Positions 10,085 through 21,539 of a stretch of 64,000 nt of DNA are shown piece after piece (positions within the stretch are counted from its first letter, which is position 1; each line of letters opens with the position of its first letter). The notes under the pieces were generated by a model. That model made no database searches and had not been told where the DNA came from. It saw only the letters and a program-made list of their open reading frames with translations. This DNA comes from Lamellibrachia columna (lineage: Eukaryota; Annelida; Polychaeta; Sabellida; Siboglinidae), in the NCBI GenBank assembly GCA_963662155.1, contig OY759275.1, positions 3,670,706 through 3,734,705 of the forward strand, written 5' to 3'. Position numbers and translations under genes: made by a program.

Positions 10085-10450
10085 ATGGCAAGAGAAGACT
10101 GTGTTTATGGATTCTTCAGGCGTCATCCACGACTTTCGTTACGAAAGCCTGAACCACCGAGTCATGTGTTAACGTGGACGAAACTGGTATAACCACTGTG
10201 CAAAACAAAGTGTCAAGGGTAATTTCTTTGAACGGAAAAAACAAGTTGGAAATCTAGTCTACGCTGGAAGAGGAACATTCGTGACAACATATATATGTTT
10301 CAGTGCAACAGGGCGCTACATTCCACCTTTGTTTGTTTTCCGTCGAAAGAAGGTAACTCCAATGTTTGAGGCAGGAGTACCTCCAGAAACCGTTATCGCA
10401 TGCCATAGCTCAGGATGGATGCAAACAGAACTATTTGCGCCGAACTTTCA
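10085..10450 (+). pseudogene. pogo/jerky-like DDE transposase, N-terminal and core fragment
   Basis: The start reads REDCVYGFFRRHPRLSLRKPE, the end of a CENP-B/Tc5-type DNA-binding domain. A deletion joins it directly to NVDETGITTVQNKVSKVISL (10170-10230), which holds the first catalytic aspartate of the DDE endonuclease. After a frame change come TYICFSATGRYIPPLFVF, PMFEAGVPPETVIACHSSGW and MQTELF (10281-10450). The sequence is then cut by a LINE and the second aspartate is not found. The family is pogo/Tigger/jerky-like, recognised from motif order. Confidence 0.82.
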
Positions 10451-10454
10451 TTCT

Positions 10455-10950
10455 AATCAGCTATATTATAGCAGGCACTGTGGCTATAGGAAATAGCACT
10501 CGACTGAAATTGCTGCTCTTGAACGGATTGATAGGACACTGCAGAGCATGGATAAAGGAGAACCCGGAGTTCCACAGGGGTCAATCCTAGGGCCCCTCTT
10601 ATTTATTATTTATATAAATGACATCGTATTTGCGAGTACTGTTTTCAAACCAACAATATATACAGATGACGCAATACTGTATAGTACATTAAATAATCTT
10701 CAAGATTTAAACAAACGACACAATCTTAATGAAATAATAAAGTATGAATTGTCCAAGTTAAGCACATATTTAAAGGCGAATAAGCATATATCGTTAAATG
10801 TAAATAAATCAAAGTTGATGGTCTTCTGTACACCGCAGAAACAAATACGACTGCCTACTTTGCATATTGATGGATCAGCGTTGGTATGGATCAGCGTTGG
10901 TATGGATCAGCGTTGGTATGGATCAGCGTTGGTATGCGCAGAAGAGAACT
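10455..10950 (+). pseudogene. LINE reverse transcriptase fragment inserted in the transposon
   Basis: A single plus-strand frame reads HCGYRK, TAG (10494), HSTEIAALERIDRTLQSMDKGE, PGVPQGSILGPLLFIIYIND, then IYTDDAILYSTL and KANKHISLNVNKSKLMVF. Motif A (the first palm aspartate) is deleted between SMDKGE and PGVPQG. The catalytic box keeps both aspartates as YTDD. It is a different LINE type from copy 1. The 3' part degenerates at the 16-bp repeat at 10869. Confidence 0.84.
10869..10935. repeat. 16-bp tandem repeat, four copies
   Basis: TATGGATCAGCGTTGG is repeated four times (the first copy starts GATGG). It lies where the LINE frame reads THIDGSAL, so the array is another duplication of RT coding sequence. 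It shifts the frame because 16 is not a multiple of 3. Confidence 0.95.
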
Positions 10951-11597
10951 AAATTTGTTAAAAAAAGAAGACCTACAAAATCCAGCATTTGAAATGTTTC
11001 TATAAGTAAACAACTTGCCAGAGTATTTTCAGGCCATGTCATTTATCTATCATTCTGAAATTCATAGTCATTTGTAATTTCAAGAACTAATTATGAATAT
11101 GCAAAGAGATGCATTCGAATAAATCTAGAGTATATCCTAAATGACACTGCGAATATAATTAAAGATAAATGTCGCACACATAGCCTGCATAGGTTCTTCA
11201 TTTATGCAAAACAAAACTATTTAAACAAATGCGAAACATATTGCCATATTCTAAATTGTTAATGTATGCAAATTACATTACCAAGATTAAACTTTTCCAA
11301 AAGCATGACTCTCCAAATGCATAAATTGCAGTAGTAATAACTCGCACAAAAAATCACGAAACTAAATAAATAAAAACATTTCAATGGTACACTGTCATTT
11401 CATATGTGTATACTATTTGTATGAAATTGCAAATTATATAAGAATATTTGTTTGAGTAGACATTTATTTATATGCGTATTTTTTAGTGTTGCATACCTGC
11501 TGCAACACAACTCTATTGTTATTATATTATCTTTTTTCTTATATTCTGTTTAGGCAGGCGAGCTATTTTGAAATCTGTCTACATTAAATATAAGGTG

Positions 11598-11904
<307 letters not shown>

Positions 11905-11915
<11 letters not shown>

Positions 11916-12500
11916 ATCAAAGCTGCAACCTCAGCTACGGTCATGAATTGTTTCAAACATATTGGTATCTGCCCCTTTAACCCGCACGTATTTCCAGATC
12001 ACATGTTCGCTGAAACTACAGACAGACGTACACCACCCGATGGCATGTATGAAGTCAATATCATCCAATATCCTTGGCCGGTTGAACAAACTGAATATTC
12101 AGAGCCAAGCACCAGGCAGAATCATACACTAGGTCCATCAACCTCAAATAATCCAATACCAGGTCCATCAACCTCAGATGACCCTATGCCAGGTCCATCT
12201 ACATCAGAGGAGCCAATGGCAATGTCTTACAAAAAACAAAATGAAACAGAGAAAACTAGTAGAGCATAAGACATCCGCATATCGTGTGGGTCAAATGGAA
12301 ACCAGGGAAATGAAAATGGGAACGAACAACTGAAAGATAGTGATGAGGGTGCAATGTGCATTTATTGTTGAGGCCTTTTTTCAGAATCGCCCTAAAGAGA
12401 GAACTGGATAAAGTGCGACACTTGCGTAAGATGGGCACATGAGGAATGTGCAGGAACTGATGACGTTACTGAATTTACTTGTGAACTATGTGTGGAGTAA
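11905..12500 (+). pseudogene. pogo/jerky-like transposase, C-terminal part with a PHD-like Cys/His end
   Basis: Plus-strand frame [32 protein letters not shown] matches the C-terminal block of pogo/jerky-like transposases. It is followed by a proline/serine/threonine-rich stretch with three GPSTS repeats (12125-12215). A second frame at 12402-12500 reads WIKCDTCVRWAHEECAGTDD, then FTCELCVE and stop. This C-x2-C, H-x3-C, C-x2-C spacing resembles a half PHD finger, a common tail in such transposases. A frameshift or stop separates the two parts near 12268. Confidence 0.75.
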
Positions 12501-12767
12501 ATACATTTCCAGTGTATTGTTTTCGCTGAAAGAGACAATATTCCTGGCATGGAATGTGGAATTTCCGTTTTTTTTATCGTCAAAAAGTCAAATAAATGAT
12601 TGTTTTTACAGGAACTGTGTTTTTATATCTGTAAACAGTTGGTATTATATTATGTAACAATCATCACATAATGGATATATTTGGAGTAAGTTGACCCCCA
12701 TGGCATAATACATTTTGATGTTCCACTTTGCCCTGGGTGACCCTACTCGTTGGAGTTTAGCCCAACG

Positions 12768-13656
12768 TCTAAGCAATGCTATTTAGTAGTGAATTACAAT
12801 AGTCAAGGCGGCTACTAATTAGTGCCGTTGATAATGTCGTAACAGTAGATATAGAGATGTGATGCCGAATTCTACGGAGATCACGTATATGATAGAAACA
12901 GGATTTGCATAGTTGAGAAATATACTGGCAAAAGTTTAAGTCACTACCAAAGACAAAACCTAGATGTTTCACCGCCAAGCAGTTTAACTGGAAAATGGCT
13001 GATGACCCTATTTCATTTTTGCTTAGTGCTAATAATAATAAGGTCTGTTTTATCTGGATTAAGCTTTAGCTTACTTGATTCCATCCAAAGCATTATAAGT
13101 AAGACAATCACTTAAAGTCGAAACAAATTCTTGTGCATTTGATTGTGAAAGTGATATGTAAACCTGTGTGTCATCAGCATACAGATGATGACTGAGATTA
13201 TGATTAGTAATGATTGGCTGAGAGACGTGGTATATAAGCTATACAGTTCAGGGCCAAAGACGGATCCTTGCGGCACTCCGAATGCAAACTGATATTGATA
13301 TTGTGCCAAATATGTCTGTCTGAAAAATATGATTTGATCCACCGAGGAGTTGTGTCAGAAATGCCAAAATGTCTATGGAGGCTTTGTAAAAGGATTAATT
13401 GATCTATCGTATCGAAAGCAGCTGAGAGATCTAGTAAAGTGAGTGCTGTGACTTTGCTGTTGTCCATGTTGTCAAGTACATCATTGTGGATCTTGAGAAG
13501 AGCCGTTTCAGTAGATTGGAATCGTTTATATGCAGACTGTAGATAAATCAATATGTGATATTTATAAATATGTTCACGAAGGCAACTAGCAACTACTTTT
13601 TCCAATACTTTTGACAGAAAACTAAATGGGTGTGTATTTCTGGAAGTGGGAGTCAC
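12768..13656 (-). pseudogene. L2/CR1-like LINE reverse transcriptase (right part of the split copy)
   Basis: Minus strand from 13656 down: PFSFLSKVLEKVVASCLREH, QSAYKRFQSTETALLKIHND, VTALTLLDLSAAFDTIDQLI (motif A with its aspartate), LQSLHRHFGISDTTPRWIKS, then after frameshifts FGVPQGSVFGPELYSLYTT, a decayed catalytic region and VKHLGFVFGSDLNF, LDYCNSLLNSIA. The similarity stops at about 12768 and resumes at 9600. Several frameshifts make it inactive. It belongs to the L2-like branch, distinct from LINE copy 1. Confidence 0.86.
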
Positions 13657-13689
13657 TCTCTAAATTTGTATATACAATGTTATTTACTA

Positions 13690-14960
13690 TTTTATGCATA
13701 CATATCAACATGGAGTTAAAGCGACGCTGTTGTAGTGTGGCACCTTCGAGTTGATGTAACAAATCTGTCACACTTCGAAGTGTTATGCTACTGGCTCAGA
13801 ACCTTCCTTGCAGATCTCCCCTGTATCATCTCTATTTTACGAATGTTACTGTTGGTATCAGCGTATCTGACCGAGGAGCAGTACTCGAGATTTGATCTTA
13901 TTAGGTCACTGTAGCCTTGTTTCTGGATGTTGTGATAAATTATTTGAAGATTGCGTTTGATGAATCCTAGTGTGTGATTTTTTCCTTGGCTGTGATGTTT
14001 CTACTGTATATTTTCCATGTGTATATTCCATAATAAGTCCCTGTTAATTGTAAGTATTTGACACTATTCACCACCTAGTTGTTGGCCTGCGAATTGATAG
14101 CTTTAGTATTTCTTCCGAATATAATAATTTGATATTTTCCTGGATGGAATTCTACCTGCCACTTTTGCTCCCATGCTACTCATTTATTTAAATCATCTTG
14201 TAGTTGACTGAAATCCATCACTACAGCATCATCAGAATTTCTTGCTCGGTATTTTTATGTAGTTCATGTATAAATTAAACTAGTTGAGTTTCACAACTTT
14301 TACGTGAACGAAAAACATGTTGATGTTTTTGAGAATATTTTTCGACTCCAGATGTTTCACATTATTACCTGCTCTTATGTTTGCTAGTAGTTTTTAAACA
14401 ATGCAGGTGAATGAAATAGGTATGTAGTTTACTACCAGATTCCTTTGTCCCTTTTTCCCAATTTCTAGTATTCTTGTATGATTCCTGGGGATAAAGATAT
14501 TTAGAAAATATGTGTCAATACTGGGGCTATTAGTTGAAGCGGTTCTTTTAAAATTAAAGGTTTTATTTGGTCAAGGCCTGCCGCTTTGAATGATTTCATA
14601 TTATTTAAAAGTATGTTAACCCCTACCACCTGAATATGGATCAATGGCACTGATGGGTGAATTGAATCCGAATCTGGTCGGTCTGGGTTGCATTTATACT
14701 GTCAATTACTTTGTTGTTTCAGTGAAAGTGGGGTTGTTTTGCTGAATACAGAGCAGAACTGTTCATTTAATATTGTGGTCTGGGTTTCGCTGTTACTCAG
14801 CACGATTCCTTTGTTATCTAATAATGGAGTCATCGTAATAATGAACCATTTACACTGCTTAGTGTATGTCGCACGGTGAGTTATATATTGTATAACACCA
14901 TGTTCTAGAATTGTGCCAAAGAGTTTGAATGTTATCAACGTTTGCAAAGACGTTTTGATT
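13690..14960 (-). pseudogene. Another LINE reverse transcriptase, heavily frameshifted
   Basis: Minus strand from 14960: LLDNKGIVLSNSETQTTILN, EQFCSVFSKTTPLSL, VGVNILLNNMKSFKAAGLDQ, IKPLILKEPLQLIAPVLTHIF, LSPGIIQEY. Then comes a gap over the palm, followed by SDDAVVMDFSQLQDDLNKWV, AWEQKWQVEFHPGKYQIIIFG and TLGFIKRNLQIIYHNIQKQG, with YSDLIRSNLEYCSSV, RKIEMIQGRSARKVLS toward 13730. Block order is that of Jockey/CR1-class ORF2. The palm with its catalytic aspartates is mostly deleted. It lies head-to-tail behind the L2-like copy on the same strand. Confidence 0.82.
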
Positions 14961-16077
14961 GTTCATTTTTATGCATGCTTTCAGTCCGGTCTAATTTGCT
15001 TCATTATACAGTGGGATTTGAAGGTTTGATCGATGTGTCGAAACTAGCTGCCATTCATGAGGGGGAACTGCCTGAAAGGACTGTCGCTCGTAGAAGTCTA
15101 TCGTAGAATAGTAGTGTTGGCGCTGTTTTGTTAGATGGCTTTTCGTTAAACATAGGCCATACATTTGGAAGTAGTCTGGACAACAAATAATTTTAGTTAC
15201 CTTTTTGCAGGTAATGCTTTGCTGTTTTGTGTTTAAATGGATTTTGCAATGTCCTTATCAAATATACGCTATAGTCGTATAGTCGACGTTGGACTTATTA
15301 CAAGTGTACGGCGCGCATTTCTTCGAGTCATAACTGCGCTGTGTAAATAAAGTATAAGTGGAATATGAATAAGTCAATAAAGTACAATAACTTTAATAAC
15401 ACGGTTCGTTTATTCAATCCACCACTCAAGCGTGACGAAGGCACCAGAATACCAAAGCACGCGTAACATTAAATCAACGTGTAATATATGTTTGATGCTA
15501 TACTGTTCCACAGTTACATGTAAAGGCTAAATCGATACCATTTCAACGTTTAACGTTTCCTTGGTTTCTTCTACCGAAAAATCTATATAACGATTTGCAA
15601 TTTCCTGTAACAATAATACATTGCTGAATGTGAAAAAAATAAACGTAACGTTTCTTCTTTGCAGTTTTAACTTTGTTCCTATGTAATATTAAAGCCATAA
15701 TTTTACGCGTACGATGCGCACACGAACATAATTTTAATATGGGGATTTCCATATCCAACTGGGAAACAAAGAAAGCATTTCAGCATGACAACATTAACAC
15801 GCTTACAATAGAGGTGCCAACTGAAAGAACCAGCAGGAAGGAGGGTCTCTTGCTGGAGATTCATGATGTAGTTACTTTTGTAATGTAATAATGTAAAATT
15901 GGAAACACTTTAAAAGCGAGAGAATACTTATGGCAAACACATTTCAGAAATGTGTTTAAAAAGGGGATTATTCGAAAAAGAAAGGAGATATGACAAAATT
16001 GGTTAAAAATAGATCTACCCAAAACATGAGACTTGGCACACCTCTATTACAATATAGCAACAAGTCAAGCATTACAA
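14961..16077. other. Non-coding, nothing certain
   Basis: No recognisable gene. The stretch at 15985-16040 (AAAATTGG...ACCCAAAACATGAGACTTGGCA) resembles 24640-24700 on the same strand, suggesting a small dispersed repeat. Confidence 0.4.
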
Positions 16078-16095
16078 GAAGAACACAGGTCATAT

Positions 16096-16610
16096 CGAGA
16101 GTGGAAAAACAATTACAAGCAAGAAAACAGTTCATATCGAGAGTGGAAAAACAATTACAAGCAAGAAAACAGTTCATATCGAGAGTGGAAAAACAATTAC
16201 AAGCAAGAACACAGTTCATATCGAGAGTGGAAAAACAATTACAAGCAAGAAAACAGTTCATATCGAGAGTGGAAAAACAATTACAAGCAAGAACACAGGT
16301 CATATCGAGAGTGGAATAACAATTACAAGCAAGAACACAGGTCATATCGAGAGTGGAAAAACAATTACAAGCAAGAACACAGGTCATATCGAGAGTGGAA
16401 AAACAATTACAAGCAAGAACACAGATCATAACGAGTGTGGAAAAACAATTACAAGCAAGAACACAGTTCATATCGAGAGTGGAAAAACAATTACAAGCAA
16501 GAACACAGGTCATATCGAGAGTGGAAAAACAATTACAAGCAAGAACACAGGTCATATCGAGAGTGGAAAAACAATTACAAGCAAGAACACAGGTCATAAC
16601 GAGGTAGTAA
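16096..16610. repeat. 42-bp minisatellite, twelve units
   Basis: Units begin at CGAGAGTGGAAAAACAATTA every 42 bp from 16096 to 16558, with a partial unit at 16600. Variation is limited to a few positions (AAAACAGTTC versus ACACAGGTC, one CGAGTGTGG). Because 42 is a multiple of 3 and the unit has no stops in several frames, both strands show long frames with 14-residue periodic peptides. That follows from the arithmetic and is not evidence of a gene. Confidence 0.97.
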
Positions 16611-17725
16611 AACAGTAAGCAGTTCAGTAACCAGTTCATGGATTTCAAACACGGGCTGAATAGCAGCGTAATAGCTATAGTTGTCGCATTATTGCAAGCA
16701 ATCGACGCTTTCGCTTTCACAGTATATTTGTAGGATACGCACTTAAACAAAATACAGTAGGAGGACTTAATAAACGTATATGTAACGTAATCGGTCATTA
16801 AATACACAAGAACGTAGTAGGCTCAACACAATAACAAATCCACAGGTCAAACGATGTAGTGTGAGACAAACATTTGGAAACGTATTTATCGTTTCATCTT
16901 TGTAAGGATACTTAAAGTATTTAAAATTTAGAACATTAAATTTACAATTAATTGTTTGATCTGTGAGGACGTTTTCTTGAGATGTAGTAAATGAAGTCTA
17001 ATGGCAGTATGCGGTAGTTATAGTTGTACTAGTCGCAAGGAGGACGTGGAAAAACTACTGAAACACGAACGCATGTGTGCGTGCGTATATAGGCATTCGA
17101 GTGAATGTCTGCATGTGCGTGTCTTGTGCGTGTTGTGGGTGTGAGTAGATTCCGAATAAAATAACCGAAATAGAAAACTATGAGATTACGATACTTTTAA
17201 AGTTTTTATGTCGGCATTATGTTTAGAAATGAAAATTAAATGTTTGCAACTTCCCGCAAATTAGCCATTATGACGTCTACATATAAAATTTTATAATTTA
17301 ATTTTGCAAACATGGCATAGTACCACGTGATGATAAGATCAATTACTGTGCTTACAGCGTTGCCTTTATACCTTAATAATTACTTTTGGTAACTTAAGTT
17401 AAAACATTTATTTGCTATTATTTGCCTTTGCATAGCTACACATTATAATGTGTATCAATATACTTTCTGGGGGGGGGTTAGAATGTTAGTAAACATTGCG
17501 ATCAGAGTGGCTTTATTGAAGCGGTTAAATAAGCAACGTTCACAACCACACAAACATCTTTAAGGATCTTTAAGGTTTCTTTGAGATAAAGCCAGAGACA
17601 AAGTGTTGCTTACAATAAACCAATGTGTGTTTCTTTCGAATATTAATATATCACTCCCAATGGCGACCAATCGTTATTTCTGCGAAGGTTCACAGAAAGC
17701 TGCACATCTGCCGCCTCTACAGATG
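16611..17725. other. Non-coding flank downstream of the minus-strand gene
   Basis: AT-rich with a GT-rich patch (17070-17150) and a G9 run near 17470. Nothing coding is seen. Confidence 0.45.
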
Positions 17726-17731
17726 TTTATT
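17726..17731 (-). promoter_or_regulatory. Candidate polyadenylation signal
   Basis: TTTATT on the plus strand gives AATAAA on the minus strand, about 160 bp beyond the stop codon of the CaaX gene. Its position fits, but the hexamer is common in AT-rich DNA. Confidence 0.35.
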
Positions 17732-17891
17732 TCACGAACCTTGCAAGCTATGCCGATTAACCACGACACAGTAGGTTAATATGTTGCGTCAATGGTCGTA
17801 CGTGAGACATGACGGCTGTGGGGAGGAGACAGCGGCGATGGAGAGGGAGGCACGGAGGAACGGAGCAGACAGGCGAGGACGTGTTCCTCGT

Positions 17892-18020
17892 CTACATGAC
17901 CGAGCAGCACATGAACTTCTTGGGCTTGTGCTGCTTGCCGACCGCGTTCTTGATGGACTTGCCGGCCTGTCCCAGCGTCTTCCAGGGGTTGAGTAATGCG
18001 GCTTCCACGGTCGTTTCAGT
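17892..18020 (-). CDS. Terminal exon of acidic CaaX-motif protein (exon h)
   Basis: A minus-strand exon follows a good acceptor (TTTCTGTCCAG, then ACT at 18020). It encodes 42 residues in phase 0 (TETTVEAALLNPWKTLGQAG, then KSIKNAVGKQHKPKKF, then MCCSVM) and a TAG at 17894-17892. The end Cys-Cys-Ser-Val-Met fits a CaaX box: cysteine, two small or aliphatic residues and a terminal methionine, the type usually farnesylated, with a neighbouring cysteine that could be palmitoylated and a basic stretch (KQHKPKK) before it. This predicts membrane attachment. The end looks like that of paralemmins, but the rest of the protein does not let me assign that family. GC-rich codon use contrasts with the AT-rich surroundings. 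Confidence 0.72.
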   Translation of the reverse strand, partial: TETTVEAALLNPWKTLGQAGKSIKNAVGKQHKPKKFMCCSVM

Positions 18021-18256
18021 CTGGACAGAAATACAGCTACCACTTTCAGGAAAATGCAGTCACTGTTTCATTTTCATTAGCTTACTTACTCACTTATTTT
18101 TCTCTGTCTCCGCCCACCCGCCCCCCATGCGCGCGTGCGTCCGTATACTGTGTGTGCGTGTGAGTAATGATGTAGAAACATTTGAGCCACATATATGACA
18201 TTTGTCGGAAGTCAACGTTTCGGCGTACGTCGCCATTGACGTCTAAGTTAGCAGCA

Positions 18257-18980
18257 CCATGGCTATTTAACAAGATTTAACAAGATTTGCCATCCAAGCC
18301 AAAAGCCCAAGTGGCAAGTGGACAAGGAAGCCATTGGCTTATCGAGAGTCCAACAATGTTCATCTACGTGTAACCCGCCCTCTTGAGATATGTGTCAACC
18401 TTGTTTTTAAACATATTCACGCTACTAGCAGATATACAATCTGTAGACAATTTGTTCCATTCATTAGATGTCCCCTGTGAGAAAGAGTACTTCCTGATAT
18501 CCAATCTACACTGATCCTTTACTAACTTTACCTCATGTCCTCTAGTTCTGCTATCCTTCTTGAGTGAGAAAACCATATTTCTATCAATATTTTCATACCC
18601 ATTCAATATTTTTAAAACTTCAATTTGATCTCCTCTTAATCTCCTTGCCTCTAGAGTTGTTAAACCACATTCTTTCAGGCGTTCTTCATAACTAAGATCT
18701 CTCATTTCCGGAATAATTTTAGTTGCTCTCCTCTATATGCGCTCAAGCGTATCTATATCCTTCTTACGATATGGTATCCGCGCTTGTATACAGTATTCTA
18801 AATGAGGTCTATTGCTTTATACAAAGGCATAATTAGCTTTTTTCCTTGTATGTTACGTATCTCCTAATCAACCCAAAACTTTGATTACTATTTGAAGCTG
18901 CAATACCACACTGCTCTGAAACTTTCATATCAGCGCTTATTGTAACTCCTAATTCCATTTCTTTTATAGTGTGACAATGT
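18257..18980 (-). mobile_element. CR1-like LINE copy 2, 3' end with RT C-terminus
   Basis: Same family as copy 1. The 3' tail (TTTAACAAG twice, 18266-18285) and conserved 3' UTR are followed on the minus strand by the ORF2 end: MRDLSYEERLKECGLTTLEA, RRLRGDQIEVLKILNGYENI, DQCRLDIRKYSFSQ, FKNKVDTYLKRAGYT (18705-18364). Upstream, past a frameshift, are [13 protein letters not shown] and EMELGVTI at about 18900-18970. Similarity stops at about 18980. It lies in the last intron of the CaaX gene. Confidence 0.85.
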
Positions 18981-19913
18981 GAACATTATACATTTATTTT
19001 ATGCTTATACTACAGTCGTAGTGATAGCCACCGTCTTACGTAATAGGTTTTCTATAGCTATTGTTGAGCCAAGCTAGGCGGTTGTCCAGCAATGGGTATT
19101 ATGTTAGGTAACCGGCCGATACTGTTCACTGACACGAATCACTGACTGGTGGATTATATATACGCGACTACTGAAATTGCATTTGTATGATTTCAACATC
19201 GCGAGAAGGCGACCACTACTGAAATTGCAATTGTACTTTGAACATCGCGCGAAGGCGACTACTGAAATAATGTTTGTACTATGTGAACATTGCCAGGCGT
19301 AAGTAGTTTTGTGTTGACGTTGATAGTCAATAAATCGTGTGAGTGTGTATATACAAGAGAAAGAAACCGGTCTAATAGGAATGTTGCCGCAACTGTGGTT
19401 TACAATGTCACTAACTCTTGCTAAACAACGCATGTAATATAATTGGCGGGAGAATCTTGGTGCAGCAGCGACTTGATTTTGGCGCATAGAATTGACAGAA
19501 AAGCGTGGTATATCGACTAGAATAAGTATTACTATTGCATATATATTGAACAAAAACGTATTGTATACATATATTAGGAAACAGTTTATGTTAACAATTA
19601 GTCAGAGGCAGTATTTTAGCGTATGTTAATCCCGGGCTCCGGCAGGGAAATCAGCGAGCGATATAATAGAGTTGTTTATCATTAAAAAATGAGATAGCGA
19701 ATAGTCAGAAAAAATGGAATATTGGTTAGAGTAAGTATTACTATTACACATATATTATACACAAACTTCTTATAGACATATATTAAAAAATCCTTTTTGC
19801 TAACAGAGGCAGTATTTTTTCGGACTCTTATAGACATATATTCAGCGAGTGATAAAGGGGTTTTGTTTACAGCTTGCGAATTAAACTGGTGTATCAAACT
19901 ATCGTTTACATTG

Positions 19914-19977
<64 letters not shown>

Positions 19978-20300
19978 TAAAGTGATACATTTACATAAAT
20001 GATATAGAAAAGGTAATATCTGACACAGTTGTAGTATACGTTTTCGATAAAAAGGAATTAACAGCAGGATTTTAGCACAATTTGGTAAACACTGAGTTCA
20101 TTGCTTTGTTTACACAGTGTTCTCCGTATTCGGTAGGTGGCAGGCATATTTTGGCTCATGCGAGCTTAGTAGAAAAGACATAGTTAGCAAATATAGTATT
20201 GTCAATATTAAATTAAATCCTCAATAACCCAGCTTAAGTGTCCTTTGGAAAAAAACAGCCTTATTCAAGGCTAATGTAACAATCAATCAGGTAAAGGCCA
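18981..20300. other. Intronic stretch with a duplicated segment
   Basis: No gene is recognised. About 19510-19625 and 19725-19820 are diverged direct copies, sharing TAAGTATTACTATT, CATATAT, ACATATATTA and CAGAGGCAGTATTTT in the same order about 200 bp apart. A shorter duplication of ACTACTGAAATTGCA-type words with GAACATCGCG lies at 19160-19280. The interval sits between two LINE segments of the same family and could be their 5' region. Confidence 0.5.
19918..19973. repeat. (TA)n microsatellite
   Basis: About 55 bp of uninterrupted TA dinucleotides. Confidence 0.98.
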
Positions 20301-20314
20301 CCAAGCATTTACTA

Positions 20315-21040
20315 TGCAGCAGTTGCCGCAACTGGGTGGACTTCGTCAAGTCTGGGTGTGAGAAGTCCTGGGCTGAGGCTGCTTGTTGTGTCAATGGCGG
20401 GAAGGGAGCAGGTGAGTTGTGTCAATGGTTGGGGACAGTAGATAATAAAGTGGGGGAAGACGATGAGAGAGATGCTAGAGAGAGCTCACCTCAGTCTGGG
20501 AGGAGGCTAAGAAGAGGTAAGGTGACAGGTCGTAGGGAGACAGGACGTAAGGAGATGAGACGAAAGGAGACGGGAAGGAAAGAAACAGGAGGGAAGACAA
20601 CGGGAGCGAAGGAGAGGGGAGTGGGGAAGAAAGGAGCAAAGGACTCGGAAGGAAGGAGACGAGAGTGAAGGCGATGAGGGTGAGGGAGACGGGAGGGAAG
20701 GTGTCAGGAGAGAGAGAGCGGTAGAGAGATAGAGAGAGAGAGGGAGAGAGAGGGGGGGAGGGGGAGAGAGAGAGAGAGAGAGATAACAGTCTGCCAGGTG
20801 ACAAGACTACACAACAGAATGTGATAGAATGGATCCAACGGAGGGTTTTTAGGCAGTGAGAGAGGGGTGAGGAAGAGTGCGAGGGTGTTTGTGGGGGGAC
20901 TCGATAGTTAGGAAGACCGACAGATTCTTAAACAAAGGAGATGACGTGGTTGTTTGCTTGCCTGGGGCCAAAATAGGAGCGATGACTGAGAGGGTAGAAA
21001 ACATCGAGGGAGGGTACAAAAATATTTTTGGTAGTAGACA
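20315..21040 (+). pseudogene. LINE ORF1 remnant: Cys-rich finger plus esterase-like block
   Basis: In one frame from 20315: CSSCRNWVDFVKSGCEKSWA, EAACCVNG, a C-x2-C-led cysteine/tryptophan cluster. A long basic GRRETGRKEMRRKETGRKET region follows. After frame changes, 20898 onward reads DSIVRKTDRFLNKGDDVVVC, LPGAKIGAMTERVENIEGG. G-D-S-I followed by C-L-P-G-A resembles the GDSL/SGNH esterase domain described in CR1 ORF1 proteins. The catalytic histidine end is not seen. Confidence 0.62.
20490..20785. repeat. Purine-rich (GGAGACGGGAAGGA/GA)n tract
   Basis: Nearly pure purine strand with loose 10-15-bp GGAGACGGGA-type repeats, ending in GAGAGA runs (20710-20785). The first part overlaps basic LINE ORF1 sequence. 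Confidence 0.8.
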
Positions 21041-21160
21041 TTATTTAAACTAGAAGCGCAGGGGGGTTACTTAGAAGTACCTCAAGCAGGACAAGAGGCC
21101 ACTAGTACAGACAAACCAATAGAAAAATATCCGGAAAACATCTATGTAACAGGTTATCAA

Positions 21161-21369
21161 TGCGCGTGTTTAAATGCTCGGAGCATAGTTAATAAGATAA
21201 ACGAATTAAACATGATGGCAGAAGATATTAGCCCTCACAAAATTGGTATAAGCGGATCATCGGCCAACATAGACATAACAGATGCTGAATTAGGACAGAC
21301 AGGATTCGTAATGTTTAGGAGAGATCGAATAGGAAGATGGGGAGGGGGAGTTATTTTATATGTTAAATA
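21161..21369 (+). pseudogene. LINE endonuclease fragment
   Basis: Plus-strand frame CACLNARSIVNKINELNMMA, EDISPHKIGISGSSANIDIT, DAELGQTGFVMFRRDRIGRW, GGGVILYVK then TAA. This is the N-terminal half of an APE-type endonuclease. The N-A-R-S block is kept. The position that normally holds the catalytic glutamate (usually in a TES/TETW-type word) reads ISGSSAN, so the active site is lost. The D-x-N and SDH blocks are absent. Confidence 0.8.
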
Positions 21370-21539
21370 ATAGGCACTTAATGGAGCTACAACTGAAATT
21401 AGACAATCTAAAAAAAAAGCTATGAGCAAAAACTAGCATGTAACATAAACAAATGACAACAAGAGTGTTTATGCATAAGTCAGGAGTAAACAAAACGTAC
21501 AAAACAAGGTTGGACCTCTAGAAGACAGTGCTGGAAATA

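Noticed and set aside
15968..16807. 279-codon minus-strand ORF with CVLACNCFSTLDMT repeats
   Set aside because: It is the 42-bp minisatellite read in an open frame. The opposite strand is equally open and there is no start context or splice evidence.
17781..17996. Plus-strand ORF over the terminal exon
   Set aside because: It is the antisense shadow of exon h. The minus strand has a splice acceptor, in-phase neighbours and a CaaX end.
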